64,000 nucleotides of DNA from contig NZ_CANSMR010000013.1 in assembly GCF_947648125.1 (NCBI RefSeq), forward strand, positions 124,001 through 188,000, in the 5' to 3' direction. The notes below the pieces were generated by a model. That model did not search any database. It saw nothing but the letters and a program-made list of their open reading frames with translations, and was not told the origin of the DNA. Positions 10,574 through 19,738 of the stretch are shown piece after piece (the first letter of the stretch is position 1; the number at the start of each line of letters is the position of its first letter). Position numbers and translations under genes: made by a program. The DNA comes from an uncultured Bradyrhizobium sp. (GTDB lineage: Bacteria > Pseudomonadota > Alphaproteobacteria > Rhizobiales > Xanthobacteraceae).

Positions 10574-10798
10574 ATGTTCAAAGCACTCATCACCGGAGCT
10601 GTCGCCGTCGGCCTCATCGCAGCTCCAGTAGCCGCAGGTGCGATGTCGACCCAGGACAAGTCGATGTCGACCCATCACAAGACCCACAAGGTCCATCACG
10701 CGCAGAAGAAGATGATGGCGCCCGGCACCACGACCGGCATGTCGAGTGGAACGACGACCGGGCAATCGACCGGCGCCAAGGCCAAGACAGGGTACTGA
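10574..10798 (+). CDS. Small secreted His/Thr/Lys-rich protein, function unknown
   Basis: The 74-residue product has a clear signal peptide (MFKALITGAVAVGLIAAPVA, cleavage near AGA). The mature part is rich in His, Lys, Met, Thr and Gly, including STQDKSMSTHHKTHKVHHAQ and TTTGMSSGTTTGQST. No enzyme motif is visible. Histidine and methionine richness could mean metal binding, but nothing else supports this. TGGAGAT lies close upstream of the ATG. It is convergent with the sigma factor gene. Confidence 0.75.
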   Translation: MFKALITGAVAVGLIAAPVAAGAMSTQDKSMSTHHKTHKVHHAQKKMMAPGTTTGMSSGTTTGQSTGAKAKTGY

Positions 10799-10881
10799 GC
10801 ACGTTCGACGCCGCGCGGCACGCTGACGATCGTTGATATCAAAGGCGTGCCCTCGCACGCCACGCACGAGATGAGGCGATG

Positions 10882-12171
10882 TCACCCCATCTCGGTGATG
10901 CGGCGTGCATAGAGCCGCCGCAGCGGCTCGAGCTGCGTCGCCGCGGTCGCGGCATGATACGCCTGCCGCGCTTCGTCCTTGCGGCCGAGGCGGCGCAGCA
11001 GATCGGCGCGCACCGCAGGCAGCTGGTCGTATCCCTTCAGGCTGCCACGCGCGTCCAGCGCATCGATCAGATCGAGCGCACGCGCCGGGCCGTCGACCAT
11101 CGACACCGCAGCGGCATGATTGAGTTCGATCACCGGCGACGGGCTGATGCGGAGCAGCACCTCATAGAGACCGGCGATCTGCGGCCAGTCGGTATCCTCA
11201 TAGCTCGGCGCCCGCGCATGCAGCGCGGCGATCGCGGCCTGCACCGCGTAGGATTGCGGCCGGCCCGGCATCTGCAGCGCCTCCTCGACCAGCCTCACAC
11301 CTTCGGCGATCTGCTGGAAATCCCACAGCGAGCGGTTCTGCTCCTCGAGCAGCACGATGTCGCCGCCTGCGGTCTGGCGGCCGGCGCGGCGCGCATCGTG
11401 CAGCAGCATCAGCGCCAGCAGGCCCTTGATCTCGCCGCGCGCCGCAATCAACCCGTCGAGCAGCCGCGCCAGCCGGATCGCCTCGCGGGCGAGATCGGGC
11501 CGCATCAGATCCTCGCCGGCGGTCGCGGCATAGCCTTCGGTGAAGACGAGATAGATCACCGCGAGCACGCCGGTGAGGCGCGGCTCCAGCGCCTCACGCT
11601 CCGGCACCTCATAGGGAATGCCGGCGAGCTTGATCTTTTGCTTGGCACGCAACAGGCGCTGCGCCATCGCGTCCTCGCTGACCAGGAACGCGCGCGCGAC
11701 CTGCGCCGTGGTCAGACCGCACACCGTGCGCAAGGTCAGCGCAACCTGGACCTCGGCGGCAAAGGACGGATGGCAGCAGGTGAAGATCAGCCTCAGCATA
11801 TCGTCGTCGAGCGTCGCATCGGCCGGCTCGGGCGGCGCCTCCGCATCCAGCAACAATTGATGCGTCAGTTCCTGCTGCTTGCCGCGAAACGCGGCCGCGC
11901 GGCGGACGCGGTCGATCGCCTTGTTGCGGCCGACATTGACCAGCCAGGCGCGCGGATTGGCGGGGAATTCACCGATCGGCCAGCGCTGCAGCGCGACCGC
12001 GAAGGCCTCTTGCAGGGAATCCTCGGCCAGATCGAAATCGCCGACGAGACGGATCAACGTTGCGAGCGCCCGGCCCGCCTCGTCGCGAAACACTTTCTCG
12101 ATCTGGCTCGGGGTCATGGCCATCAATCGTTGCTCAACGGCCGCGCCAGGTGACGCGGCCGCTGCATTCAT
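10882..12171 (-). CDS. ECF-type RNA polymerase sigma factor, ECF42 group (DUF6596 extension)
   Basis: The N-terminal half has sigma region 2 ([21 protein letters not shown]) and region 4 ([31 protein letters not shown]). The remaining 230 or so residues form the helical, TPR-like DUF6596 extension that marks ECF42 sigma factors. The product has up to 429 residues; internal ATGs at 12123 and 12117 are alternative starts. It lies 18 bases downstream of a YCII/DGPF gene, the standard ECF42 neighbour. ECF42 factors generally lack a classical anti-sigma factor, and none is visible here; control probably works through the extension. Confidence 0.93.
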   Translation of the reverse strand: MNAAAASPGAAVEQRLMAMTPSQIEKVFRDEAGRALATLIRLVGDFDLAEDSLQEAFAVALQRWPIGEFPANPRAWLVNVGRNKAIDRVRRAAAFRGKQQELTHQLLLDAEAPPEPADATLDDDMLRLIFTCCHPSFAAEVQVALTLRTVCGLTTAQVARAFLVSEDAMAQRLLRAKQKIKLAGIPYEVPEREALEPRLTGVLAVIYLVFTEGYAATAGEDLMRPDLAREAIRLARLLDGLIAARGEIKGLLALMLLHDARRAGRQTAGGDIVLLEEQNRSLWDFQQIAEGVRLVEEALQMPGRPQSYAVQAAIAALHARAPSYEDTDWPQIAGLYEVLLRISPSPVIELNHAAAVSMVDGPARALDLIDALDARGSLKGYDQLPAVRADLLRRLGRKDEARQAYHAATAATQLEPLRRLYARRITEMG

Positions 12172-12189
12172 GATGCGATAATGCCGTCA

Positions 12190-12546
12190 TCACGGGTTGT
12201 CGTAGATCATCACCGGCCTGACTTCGATCGAGCCGGTCTTGGCGCCGGGAATCCGCGCCGCAAGGCCGAGCGCGGTGTCGAGATCCTTGGCCTCGACCAG
12301 ATAGTAGCCGCCGAGTTGTTCGCGGGTTTCCGCGAACGGACCATCGGTCGTCAGCGTCTTGCCGTCGCGAACCCGCACGGTGGTTGCCGTCGACACCGGC
12401 TGCAGCCCGTCGCCGGCCTTGAAGTGCCCGCTCTGGATGATGGACTGGGTGTAGGCGCCGTATTCCGCCGTCACGGCCTTGCGGTCGTCAGCGGTCATAT
12501 GGGCGTATTGCGCGTCGCTCCGGTAGATCAGCAGCAAATATTGCAT
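12190..12546 (-). CDS. YCII-related DGPF-domain protein, ECF42 partner
   Basis: The 118-residue product starts MQYLLLIYRS after a good AGGAGAG ribosome-binding site. It contains the family-defining DGPF in TTDGPFAETREQLGGYYLVE and the closing segment SIEVRPVMIYDNP. YCII-like proteins adopt a ferredoxin-like fold. DGPF proteins next to ECF42 sigma factors are usually targets of that sigma factor. Its exact reaction is unknown. It is the promoter-proximal gene of the pair. Confidence 0.92.
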   Translation of the reverse strand: MQYLLLIYRSDAQYAHMTADDRKAVTAEYGAYTQSIIQSGHFKAGDGLQPVSTATTVRVRDGKTLTTDGPFAETREQLGGYYLVEAKDLDTALGLAARIPGAKTGSIEVRPVMIYDNP

Positions 12547-12783
12547 CTCGTCTCTCCTCTTGATCGGCTGGATCGCCGACACCCAGTCGAACGGGCGGCA
12601 TGCAGGACGACAGGGTCAGGATAAATTATTTTGGCCGCCCCGCGTGAGCGCTTCTCCTGCCCGGCAGCGGGCGGACTCCGGCCGATGTTTATATCTGATA
12701 ATCCGATATCAATCGCCAATATTATTCGTTTGTTAAATTCATGGCCACGCGTAGCCTTGGGTCGGATATCAGGAGGACTGGCC

Positions 12784-12939
12784 ATGACATTACTGCTGCA
12801 GTCTGCAACGCGCCTTTCCCGGCTCCTGCTCTGGATGCTGTACCGGATCCTGCGCGGCCGGATCGTCGCGCAACCGGGCCACCGTGCCAGCCAGGTCGCC
12901 TCTGCCATCGCCGCGGCCGGCAATCCGCTCGGCGTCTGA
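12784..12939 (+). CDS. Putative 51-residue protein with strong ribosome-binding site
   Basis: A consensus AGGAGG lies 8 bases before ATG in an otherwise AT-rich leader. The 51-residue product begins with a hydrophobic/arginine stretch (MTLLLQSATRLSRLLLWMLY) that may be an amphipathic or membrane helix. It is divergent from the YCII-sigma operon, and the shared upstream region carries ATATC...GATAT repeats near 12690-12710. I recognise no family. The case rests on the ribosome-binding site and position. Confidence 0.45.
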   Translation: MTLLLQSATRLSRLLLWMLYRILRGRIVAQPGHRASQVASAIAAAGNPLGV

Positions 12940-12946
12940 ACAGGCC

Positions 12947-13147
12947 ATGCGACGAGGCATCACGCGCCTGACGGCGCTGCGTCGGCTGATCGCCGATGAG
13001 GGGCTGACCATCGCGATCCTTGCGGCGGTCGCCTCGGCGACGGGAATCGCGTTCGGCTTCGGTGCGGAAGCCGACATTGTCGCCTCGATGCTGATTATCG
13101 GCCTCGTGACGGCGTTCGCGGAAGCCCGCCTGCGATCAGGAAAATAG
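12947..13147 (+). CDS. Putative small membrane protein (66 aa)
   Basis: This frame starts 7 bases after the preceding small gene (ATG at 12947, MRRGITRLTALRRL) and gives 66 residues. A basic N-terminus is followed by two hydrophobic segments, LTIAILAAVASATGIAFGFG and ASMLIIGLVTAFAEA. The pair could be a small two-gene unit. No family is recognised and the ribosome-binding site is weak. Confidence 0.35.
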   Translation: MRRGITRLTALRRLIADEGLTIAILAAVASATGIAFGFGAEADIVASMLIIGLVTAFAEARLRSGK

Positions 13148-13168
13148 CTGGCGTCACCACCAGCAGCC

Positions 13169-13603
13169 TTACGAGGATGGGCCGCTCTGCTGCGCCGCGC
13201 GGCGCCGCAAGTCCTTCAGCTCCTCGAAACGCTTCGTCACGTCGCGCATCACCGCCACGGTGCCGGCGACCTTGTGCTCCGCGTCATGCAGCATCACGAT
13301 GGTGAATTCGACGGAGATGCGCGCGCCATCCTTGGTTAGCGCAGGCACCGACAACAGATCACCCTGACCGTAACGGCTCGTCCCGGTCGCCATCGTGTGG
13401 CGGAAGCCGGCCCAGTGACGCGCGCGCAAGGCTTCCGGAATGATCAGGTCGAGCGATTGTCCGACGGCCTCCTCAGGCGTGAAGCCGAATACCCTGACCG
13501 CGCCGGGATTCCACAGGGTGATGCGGCCTCTCGCATCGGTCGCAACGATCGCGTCGGACGCACCGTTGAGCAACGCATCTCCCACCGCTGCCGCAATGTC
13601 CAT
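13169..13603 (-). CDS. Single PAS-domain protein
   Basis: The 144-residue protein starts MDIAAAVGDALLNG after a strong AGGAGG. It is essentially one PAS fold: NGASDAIVATDARGRITLWNPGAVRVFGFTPEEAVGQSLDLIIPE, then a PAC-like C-terminus (VPALTKDGARISVEFTIVML ... VAVMRDVTKRFEEL). There is no kinase, cyclase or DNA-binding domain. It could sense a ligand or redox state and act by protein contact. It lies 105 bases downstream of the LysR gene on the same strand. The partner is unknown. Confidence 0.88.
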   Translation of the reverse strand: MDIAAAVGDALLNGASDAIVATDARGRITLWNPGAVRVFGFTPEEAVGQSLDLIIPEALRARHWAGFRHTMATGTSRYGQGDLLSVPALTKDGARISVEFTIVMLHDAEHKVAGTVAVMRDVTKRFEELKDLRRRAAQQSGPSS

Positions 13604-13708
13604 CGCCTGACCTCCTGCTGATCCCGATCCTGCTCTGGGCTCTGGCGAACGCGCTGACAAGCGAAGAATGCCGATGCAACCGATCGGCGATGCCGATAGC
13701 AATTGCGA

Positions 13709-14608
13709 TCAACGTCGCCGCCGGGTGCCGGTCCTGGCCCGCGGGACCTCGGTGGCGGCCTGGACCTGAGATGCGGCGAGGCGATGCATGATCGCGACCG
13801 CACGCGCCAGATGGTCGTCCTGGCGGTCGGCCGGATAGGCGACATAGGCCGGCATTGCAAAGGCGGGAGCGCCGGCGACGGCGTGCAGCCGCCGCGCCTT
13901 CAGGAGCGGCTCCACGATGCGGCGCGCGAAGAAGCCGGAGCCGCCGTTCTCCAGCAGATGCTGCAATCCGAGCCAGCCGATGTTCACCGTCAGCGCGGGG
14001 CCGGCGAAGTTCGGAAACAGCGTCGCGTGACGCGCGTAGAATTCCGGTCCCCAATCGACATAGACATAGCCCTGCCCCGGCTCCGGTGCGCTCTTGGGAT
14101 CGGTCGACACCAGGATGAGCTGCTCCTCGAACAGCTGCTCGACCTTGAGGCCGGGGCGGCTCTGCGGCGTGTACATCACGCCGATATCGATGCGCCCCTC
14201 GACCAGCCCCTGCATCAGTTCGGGCTCGAGCGCGCTCTCGGCGCGGATCGAGATATCGGGATGCGCCCGCGTCATCAGCGGCAGCCAGCGCAGCAGATAC
14301 TCTTCCCAAAGCCCGATGCGGCCGCCGACCACCAGGGTTGCGGAAAACCCCTTGGGGATTCCGACATCGTGGCGCGCCTGCTCGACGGTGCGGACCAGCA
14401 CCGAGGCATGGCGCTGAAACTGCCGGCCGGCCGGCGTCAGGGTGGTGCCGGCCTTGTTGCGCACGAACAGCACGCAGCCGAGTTGCTGCTCGAGGGTGTG
14501 AATGCGGGTACTGACCGTCGACTGGCTGACGTGAAGCCGTTCCGCCGCGGTGATGAAGTTGCCGGCGCTCACCACCGTCAGGAACGTCCGGGCCAGTTCG
14601 GTGTCCAT
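13709..14608 (-). CDS. LysR-family transcriptional regulator
   Basis: The 299-residue protein has the N-terminal LysR winged helix-turn-helix (LARTFLTVVSAGNFITAAERLHVSQSTVSTRIHTLE, about residues 5-40) and a C-terminal periplasmic-binding-protein-like effector domain. LysR proteins usually control a divergent neighbour, but here the divergent gene is the RNase P RNA, so the target is unclear. The next gene on its strand is the single-PAS protein. Effector unknown. Confidence 0.92.
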   Translation of the reverse strand: MDTELARTFLTVVSAGNFITAAERLHVSQSTVSTRIHTLEQQLGCVLFVRNKAGTTLTPAGRQFQRHASVLVRTVEQARHDVGIPKGFSATLVVGGRIGLWEEYLLRWLPLMTRAHPDISIRAESALEPELMQGLVEGRIDIGVMYTPQSRPGLKVEQLFEEQLILVSTDPKSAPEPGQGYVYVDWGPEFYARHATLFPNFAGPALTVNIGWLGLQHLLENGGSGFFARRIVEPLLKARRLHAVAGAPAFAMPAYVAYPADRQDDHLARAVAIMHRLAASQVQAATEVPRARTGTRRRR

Positions 14609-14689
14609 GGCGCCTCAACCGTTGGTTCGATCAAGTCGATATCAAAGGCCTCACCTTCGCGGATGTCAAAATCGAGGGCCGGCGACCGG

Positions 14690-14741
14690 TTAACCATCGC
14701 AATCGCTTGACGCGGGCGGCCAAAGCCCGCATGCACAGGCC
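14690..14741 (+). promoter_or_regulatory. Possible rnpB promoter and CtrA-like half-site
   Basis: TTGACG at 14707-14712 lies at -35 distance from the start inferred for RNase P RNA at about 14742; the -10 region (14730-14735) is a poor match. TTAACCAT at 14690-14697 matches the CtrA half-site known from alphaproteobacteria, though a single half-site is weak evidence. The region also holds the LysR promoter on the opposite strand. Confidence 0.3.
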
Positions 14742-15155
14742 GTCAGTCGGCCGGACGGCCGCTCCCGCTGGTGCCGAAAGGCCGCGGGGGAGGAAAGTCC
14801 GGGCTCCATCGACATGCGGTGCCGGATAACGTCCGGCGGGGGCGACCCCAGGGAAAGTGCCACAGAGAACGAACCGCTCCCTCCTCGGAGGAAGCAAGGG
14901 TGAAAAGGTGCGGTAAGAGCGCACCGCGTGTCCGGCAACGGAGACGGCATGGCAAACCACACCGGGAGCAAAACCGAATAGGGACGGCAACGCGGTTAGT
15001 TCGTGCACGCGCGATAACACCGCAGGGCGATGTCAGGCCCGCTGTCCGGGTAGGTTGCTCGAGGCAAGGTGCAAACCTTGTCCCAGAGGAATGGCCGTCG
15101 CGTACCATTCGCAAGAATGGTGCCCTACAGAACCCGGCTTACAGGCCGGCTGATA
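14742..15155 (+). ncRNA. rnpB: RNase P RNA (catalytic subunit, type A)
   Basis: This RNA matures tRNA 5' ends. The universal 5' core GAGGAAAGTCCGGGCTCC is present at about 14789-14806. The 3' end has the conserved CAGAACCCGGCTTACAGGCC. Helix P1 can be drawn directly: CAGTCGGCC at 14744-14752 pairs over 9 bases with GGCCGGCTG at 15144-15152, which fixes both ends. Length of about 410 bases fits alphaproteobacterial type A RNA. A strong hairpin follows at 15167-15197. Confidence 0.97.
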
Positions 15156-15166
15156 TTTTGGAGTAT

Positions 15167-15197
15167 GAAGGGCTCGGCGTAACACGCCGGGCCCTTC
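15167..15197 (+). terminator. Terminator-like hairpin after rnpB
   Basis: A 13-bp stem (15167-15179 with 15185-15197, one G-T wobble) closes a five-base loop, 15 bases after the P1 helix of RNase P RNA. There is no clear T-tract, so processing or Rho help may be needed. Confidence 0.65.
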
Positions 15198-15264
15198 GCC
15201 AATTTCAGTAACTTCATCCAGCTACACGCGCCCGCGACCGGTCGAGCCGACCCATCGTCTTGCG

Positions 15265-16716
15265 TCAGAACGACCCGAACGCGGTGCCGATCGCAATCAC
15301 CGCGGCGAGAGCAATGACGGAACTCACAATGCCGACCATGACGATGTCGAGATAGCTGTCGCGATGCTTGAGCCCGCAGATCGCAAGCAGGCTAACGACC
15401 GCGCCGTTGTGAGGCAGAATGTCCAGTGTTCCCGAGCCGATCACCGCGACGCGATGCAGAAGGCCGGGATCAATACCTGCCTCCGCGGCAAGACCCATAT
15501 AGGTCTTGCCCAGCGCATCGAGCGCAATCGTCAAGCCGCCAGAAGCCGACCCCGTCAGCGCGGCAAGGATGTTCGTCGCGACTGCGAGCGACACCAATGG
15601 GCCGCCCTCAATTCGCAACACCCACTCCCGCACCACGCCGAAAGCGGGAAGCGAGGCGATAACGGCGCCGAATCCGACAAGGCTTGCGACGCTCAGCGCC
15701 GGCAGGACCGACGCATTCGCACCGGCATCCATGGTCCGTCGCAGTGCGGGCAGTCGCGTCCAATTGCAGAGTATGACCGTCACGATCGCTCCCCCCAACG
15801 CCACGACAACCGACCAGACACCGGCAACGGCTGCCAGTGATGTATTTCCCCATCGCTGTTCGGCCAGGAATGAGAAATCAAGCCGGGGCAGGACAACGAG
15901 CGACATCAGCAGATTGACTGCGACAACGACGATCAGGGGAAGGATGGCGTTGAAGACCGGGACGGCAGCATCGCTGTGATGTCCGTGGCGGATCTCCGCC
16001 GGGTCGAATTCTCGCGCCGTCGTCGCCCGCTCGCGCAACAACTCGTCGTCGACTGCATCCGCCGAAACCGGCGGCTCGTCGCCATAGCCCTCATTTGCGC
16101 GACGCGCGGCTTTCTCTGCGCGAAGAAGCCACCACAGCCCGACACCAAGCATGATCATCGATGCGACAACGCCAAGGCCCGGTGCGGCAAACGGAGTCGT
16201 GCCGAAGAACGGCATCGGTATCGCATTCTGTATCGACGGCGTGCCCGGCAGCGCCGACATGGTAAAGGTCGAAGTCCCGAGAATAACCGCCGCCGGCACC
16301 AAACGACGCGGAATCCCCGCCGTGCGAAACAGCGACTGCGCCATCGGAACGATGACGAAGAATGCGACGAAGAGGCTGACGCCGCCGTAGGTGACCAGTG
16401 CACCCGCGAGCACGACCGCGAGGACGACACGACGTTCGCCCAGACATCGGGAGATGAAGCCCGCGACCGCACTAACCGCGCCGCTGTCATCCATCAGTTT
16501 CCCGAACACGGCGCCGAGCAGGAAAATAGGAAAGAACTGCGCGAGAAACTCCGACGCGCTGCCCATGAAGGTCTGCGTCCAGTTGGCAAGCAACGGCTCG
16601 CCACCGAAGGCTGCGGCCACCAACGCACAGAGCGGCGCGAGCAGCAGGACACTCCAACCGCGGAACGCAAGACCGACCAGCAGTCCAAGCCCGACGAGAA
16701 TGCCAAGTAGACCCAT
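15265..16716 (-). CDS. GntP-family permease (gluconate/organic acid:H+ symporter type)
   Basis: The 483-residue protein starts MGLLGILVGLGLLVGLAFRG and is built of many hydrophobic helices. GntP-family landmarks include TFMGSASEFLAQFFPIFLLG and GAVFGKLMDDSGA near the N-terminus, VTYGGVSLFVAFFVIVP, and the C-terminal VIGSGTLDILPHNGAVV. Family members import gluconate, D-glycerate or similar acids; the substrate here is not readable. It begins 4 bases after the patatin gene, so both share a transcript. Confidence 0.88.
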   Translation of the reverse strand: MGLLGILVGLGLLVGLAFRGWSVLLLAPLCALVAAAFGGEPLLANWTQTFMGSASEFLAQFFPIFLLGAVFGKLMDDSGAVSAVAGFISRCLGERRVVLAVVLAGALVTYGGVSLFVAFFVIVPMAQSLFRTAGIPRRLVPAAVILGTSTFTMSALPGTPSIQNAIPMPFFGTTPFAAPGLGVVASMIMLGVGLWWLLRAEKAARRANEGYGDEPPVSADAVDDELLRERATTAREFDPAEIRHGHHSDAAVPVFNAILPLIVVVAVNLLMSLVVLPRLDFSFLAEQRWGNTSLAAVAGVWSVVVALGGAIVTVILCNWTRLPALRRTMDAGANASVLPALSVASLVGFGAVIASLPAFGVVREWVLRIEGGPLVSLAVATNILAALTGSASGGLTIALDALGKTYMGLAAEAGIDPGLLHRVAVIGSGTLDILPHNGAVVSLLAICGLKHRDSYLDIVMVGIVSSVIALAAVIAIGTAFGSF

Positions 16717-16720
16717 CGGC

Positions 16721-17740
16721 TCAGCACTCCGCCAGCAGAATATCCAGATCGGCGGTCGAGCGCTCACCGATATCGGCGCCATGCGCGTCGAGGAATTCGC
16801 CGGCGGCACGCCGCCCCTCCTCGTGCAGCTTGGTCACGAACGCCCATTCGGCATTGAGCTTGGATGATGAACCGAACGTCGCAAGCATGTCGCTCTTGAT
16901 CCGATGCGTTTTCATCTGGGCCCAGCGGGCGCCTTCTCCGGTGCCGGGGTCGGCAACCTGACGAAGCAACGCGATCATCCGCAGCTCTTTTGCTAGCGGC
17001 GAATTGAATGAGATCTCGTTGAGCCGGTTGAGAATGTCAGCAGCCGTGCGCGGCTGCTCCGGCCGCTCGGTCGGGTTGATCTGGACCACGACCGTATCGT
17101 GTGCGTCGGTCTCGCGGACCAGCGGCGTGACCGTGGGATTGCCCGCATAGCCGCCGTCCCAATAGGGCTCGCCATCGATCTCGATCGCACGAAACATCGT
17201 TGGCAGGCAGGCCGACGCGAGCAGGACATCCGCGGTAATCTCCGCGTTGCGAAAAATCCGCCCCCGCCCCGTACGGACCCGTGTGGCGGTTATGAAGAGC
17301 TTGATCGGCGCGCGCGCAAGACGCTCGAAATCGATGCTGTCGTTCAATATGTCGCGCAGCGGATTGAAGCCGAGGGGATTGAGGTCGTAGGGTGAAAGCA
17401 TCCGCGACATCAAATCCGTGAAGAGATAGGCCGGAGAGCTGTCGAGCGACCAGCGTCCCATCAGACGGTCGAGCGGCGAGCGTTGCAACGGACTGAATGC
17501 GGCGGCGCGTGAGACGCTTCGCCAGTACTTTTCAAGCGCTTCGCGTGCGCCCGCAGCGCCGCCCGCGGTCCAGCCATCCGCCAGCACGGCAGCATTCATT
17601 GCTCCGGCCGATGTCCCGGATATGCCCGCAATCTGAAACCATGATTCTTCGAGAAGTCGATCCAGCACGCCCCATGTGAACGCGCCATGCGAGCCTCCAC
17701 CCTGGAGCGCCAGATCTACGAGCACGGGGCTGCGGTTCAT
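16721..17740 (-). CDS. Patatin-like phospholipase
   Basis: Patatin-like lipases hydrolyse acyl esters with a Ser-Asp dyad. The 339-residue product (start MNRSPVLVDLALQ) has the oxyanion motif GGGSHG, nucleophile elbow GTSAG and the DGG motif carrying the catalytic Asp (WDGGYAGNP). No signal peptide or transporter domain is visible, so it is probably cytoplasmic. Pairing with a GntP permease suggests a poly-3-hydroxybutyrate or hydroxy-acid link seen for similar gene pairs; that is inference only. A longer N-terminal extension upstream is possible. Confidence 0.9.
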   Translation of the reverse strand: MNRSPVLVDLALQGGGSHGAFTWGVLDRLLEESWFQIAGISGTSAGAMNAAVLADGWTAGGAAGAREALEKYWRSVSRAAAFSPLQRSPLDRLMGRWSLDSSPAYLFTDLMSRMLSPYDLNPLGFNPLRDILNDSIDFERLARAPIKLFITATRVRTGRGRIFRNAEITADVLLASACLPTMFRAIEIDGEPYWDGGYAGNPTVTPLVRETDAHDTVVVQINPTERPEQPRTAADILNRLNEISFNSPLAKELRMIALLRQVADPGTGEGARWAQMKTHRIKSDMLATFGSSSKLNAEWAFVTKLHEEGRRAAGEFLDAHGADIGERSTADLDILLAEC

Positions 17741-17970
17741 GAGGCCATGTTCACCAGCACGCGAGACGCTGATTATGTCGCGGTTTGGCGGAACATGCGA
17801 GGTAAAGTTGCGGTCACCGTCAGGTTCCGATGGCGGACTTCGCGAAGGATGTTGCTTCATCGCGCCGCGAAGCGAACCAATCGCGTTGGTGCCGCCATCA
17901 TCGCACGTTTCTTAAAAGGCGACATAATGGGTTGGCGGGCGTAGGATGTCTGCCTCGCGGAGGATCGCAG

Positions 17971-18150
17971 ATGGACCTTCAGAAGATCATGGCGAAGGCA
18001 CGGGATATCGCCAAGAGCACCGGCACGATCACGACCGAACAACTGAACGGGATGTGCCCCAACAACATGGAGCCCGATGACATCGCGGCTCTCTTTGCGG
18101 CTCTGCGGACTGAGGGGATTCGTCTCAAGGATGACGAAGCAGAAAAGTAG
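17971..18150 (+). CDS. Stand-alone sigma-70 region 1.1 domain protein
   Basis: The 59-residue product resembles region 1.1 of primary sigma factors: an N-terminal helix (LQKIMAKARDIAKSTGT), then ITTEQLNGMCPNNMEPDDIA and ALFAALRTEGIRLKDDEAEK. In RpoD this acidic module blocks free sigma from DNA and occupies the polymerase DNA channel. Here there is no sigma region 2 or 4 downstream. GGAGGAT lies well placed before the ATG. It could act in trans on RNA polymerase, or be a relic; both are inference. Small proteins with this domain name are known in Bradyrhizobium annotation. Confidence 0.75.
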   Translation: MDLQKIMAKARDIAKSTGTITTEQLNGMCPNNMEPDDIAALFAALRTEGIRLKDDEAEK

Positions 18151-18319
18151 GAGCCACCGTACTTTGACCCTATGGCAAGGCGATCGATCGCTGCGATCGA
18201 AGCACTGTCCCAGTTTGGATGGTGGCAGTTTGGCCATCCGGCGGCATTGCAGCTATGATCCGCTGAAGCTGGACGTGTCCTTCTGCCCGCGATTCAAGAA
18301 ATCAAGAGGAGGAATGGTA

Positions 18320-18847
18320 ATGTCGGTCGCCTGCAAGTTCGAGCGCAGCATTCTCAACCACGAAGAATATGAAGCAATCCGCCTGACGCATCATCCCGCC
18401 ATCTATGGCGTCGAGGTGGCCGAGCTCGAGGCCATGCGCCCCCGCTTGCGCAAGATGCGCGACAAGGAGCGAACGGTCGGCCGGCAAAAGCAGCGAGAGA
18501 GCCGCGGAAAGGCCGAGGCTCGGGGGACAAGCTTTCCGGGAACCGCCAAGCATGCTTCAGAACGGAAGCAAGTGTTCGCAGCGGCGTTGAAGCGGGTGAA
18601 CACGGAGCTCAAGCGTCAGCACAATCTGGCGACTCGGACCGCGCATGTCGAAGCAGCTCGAAAGGCCCTCGCGCTGCACCGAGCCGCGAACTTCACGACC
18701 CGTCCCTCGGCCGGAGCAACCGCGAGCGAAGGCATGGCGCCGAAGCCGAGCGAACGCCGAAGAAATATCATTGCAGGTGCGAAAATCGGAAGAGTGTCGC
18801 AGGCGACGAAGGTCGCTCAGGCCGTGCGCGACGCGCGTGGTGGATGA
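18320..18847 (+). CDS. Conserved-looking basic protein of unknown function
   Basis: The 175-residue product is strongly basic and mostly helical by composition, with Arg/Lys/Ala-rich runs (MRPRLRKMRDKERTVGRQKQ) and a C-terminal segment RRNIIAGAKIGRVSQATKVA. AGAGGAGG places translation at the ATG at 18320 rather than that at 18314. The high positive charge suggests nucleic-acid or ribosome contact, but no domain is recognised. It follows the sigma 1.1 gene by 169 bases on the same strand. Confidence 0.65.
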   Translation: MSVACKFERSILNHEEYEAIRLTHHPAIYGVEVAELEAMRPRLRKMRDKERTVGRQKQRESRGKAEARGTSFPGTAKHASERKQVFAAALKRVNTELKRQHNLATRTAHVEAARKALALHRAANFTTRPSAGATASEGMAPKPSERRRNIIAGAKIGRVSQATKVAQAVRDARGG

Positions 18848-18915
18848 CCGCAGGCTAACAGACGCACCTGATTGCTCCGGGGCGAAGCTTGGCATCGCCC
18901 CGGAATAGCGGCTCG

Positions 18916-19632
18916 TCAGGAAACGATCTCCATGAGCAGCGCCATCAACGTCTCCGGCGCGGTAACGTTCGGCGAGTGGCTGGCGTCGATCTCGAAATAG
19001 CGCCAGCCGGGTTCATTCTTGATGCGCCTGGCGAACTGGCCGAACGTATCGGCTTGGGTGGTCCGGGTGGCGTAGATGTAGCTGCGCGGCAGGCTGGTCT
19101 CGCCGTGTTGCAGCGTCAGCTTCTGCTCGAAGCATTTGATCGGCATGTCGACGCGGCGCGCGGTGAGCCATTCGACATCTGCGGGAGACGTATCCGGCGG
19201 CGTCGGCATCGGCGGGATGCGCCAGCCGTCGCCGTCGCTTGCGAGCTCGCGCATGGTCTCGATGGCCGCCCCGTTGAGATCGAACAGCGACTGGCCGTCG
19301 CGCGGCACAAAGGCGTCGATATAGATCATCTGCGCGACGCGCTCGCGCACCCGGTCGGCGACGCCGGTCGCGACCATGCCGCCATAGGAGTGGCCGACCA
19401 GCACGATGTCGCGCAAATCTTCGTATGAGATGACGCTGAGCACGTCCTGGATATGCGCCTCCAGGTCGAGCCCTTGATGGGCAAGGTGCGCGCGCTCGCC
19501 GAGCCCGGTGTAGCTGGGCGTCACGAGCCGGTGCCCGGCGGCCTGCATCAGGGGATGCATTTTCTTCCACGCCCATCCGGCTGACCAGGCGCCGTGACAG
19601 ACCAGAAAGGTTTTCGACGAGTTCGCAGTCAT
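18916..19632 (-). CDS. Alpha/beta-fold hydrolase (plant-type esterase/hydroxynitrile lyase-like)
   Basis: The 238-residue protein begins MTANSSKTFLVCHGAWSAGWAW, with the oxyanion HGA and the long W-rich stretch typical of the salicylate-esterase/hydroxynitrile-lyase branch. The nucleophile elbow GHSYGG (Ser), YIDAFVP and the C-terminal catalytic His in IDASHSPNVTAPE complete a triad. Such enzymes hydrolyse small methyl or acyl esters. It is divergent from a TauE/SafE gene, 106 bases apart. Substrate unknown. Confidence 0.88.
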   Translation of the reverse strand: MTANSSKTFLVCHGAWSAGWAWKKMHPLMQAAGHRLVTPSYTGLGERAHLAHQGLDLEAHIQDVLSVISYEDLRDIVLVGHSYGGMVATGVADRVRERVAQMIYIDAFVPRDGQSLFDLNGAAIETMRELASDGDGWRIPPMPTPPDTSPADVEWLTARRVDMPIKCFEQKLTLQHGETSLPRSYIYATRTTQADTFGQFARRIKNEPGWRYFEIDASHSPNVTAPETLMALLMEIVS

Positions 19633-19738
19633 GGGGAAGCTTCCATTCCGATTGTCGTTGATGAGCCGTGATTTTGAAGTGTACCCACCGCCTGCGTCGT
19701 GTAAACGTCGCGGCAATGTACAAAACAACGAGACGAGG

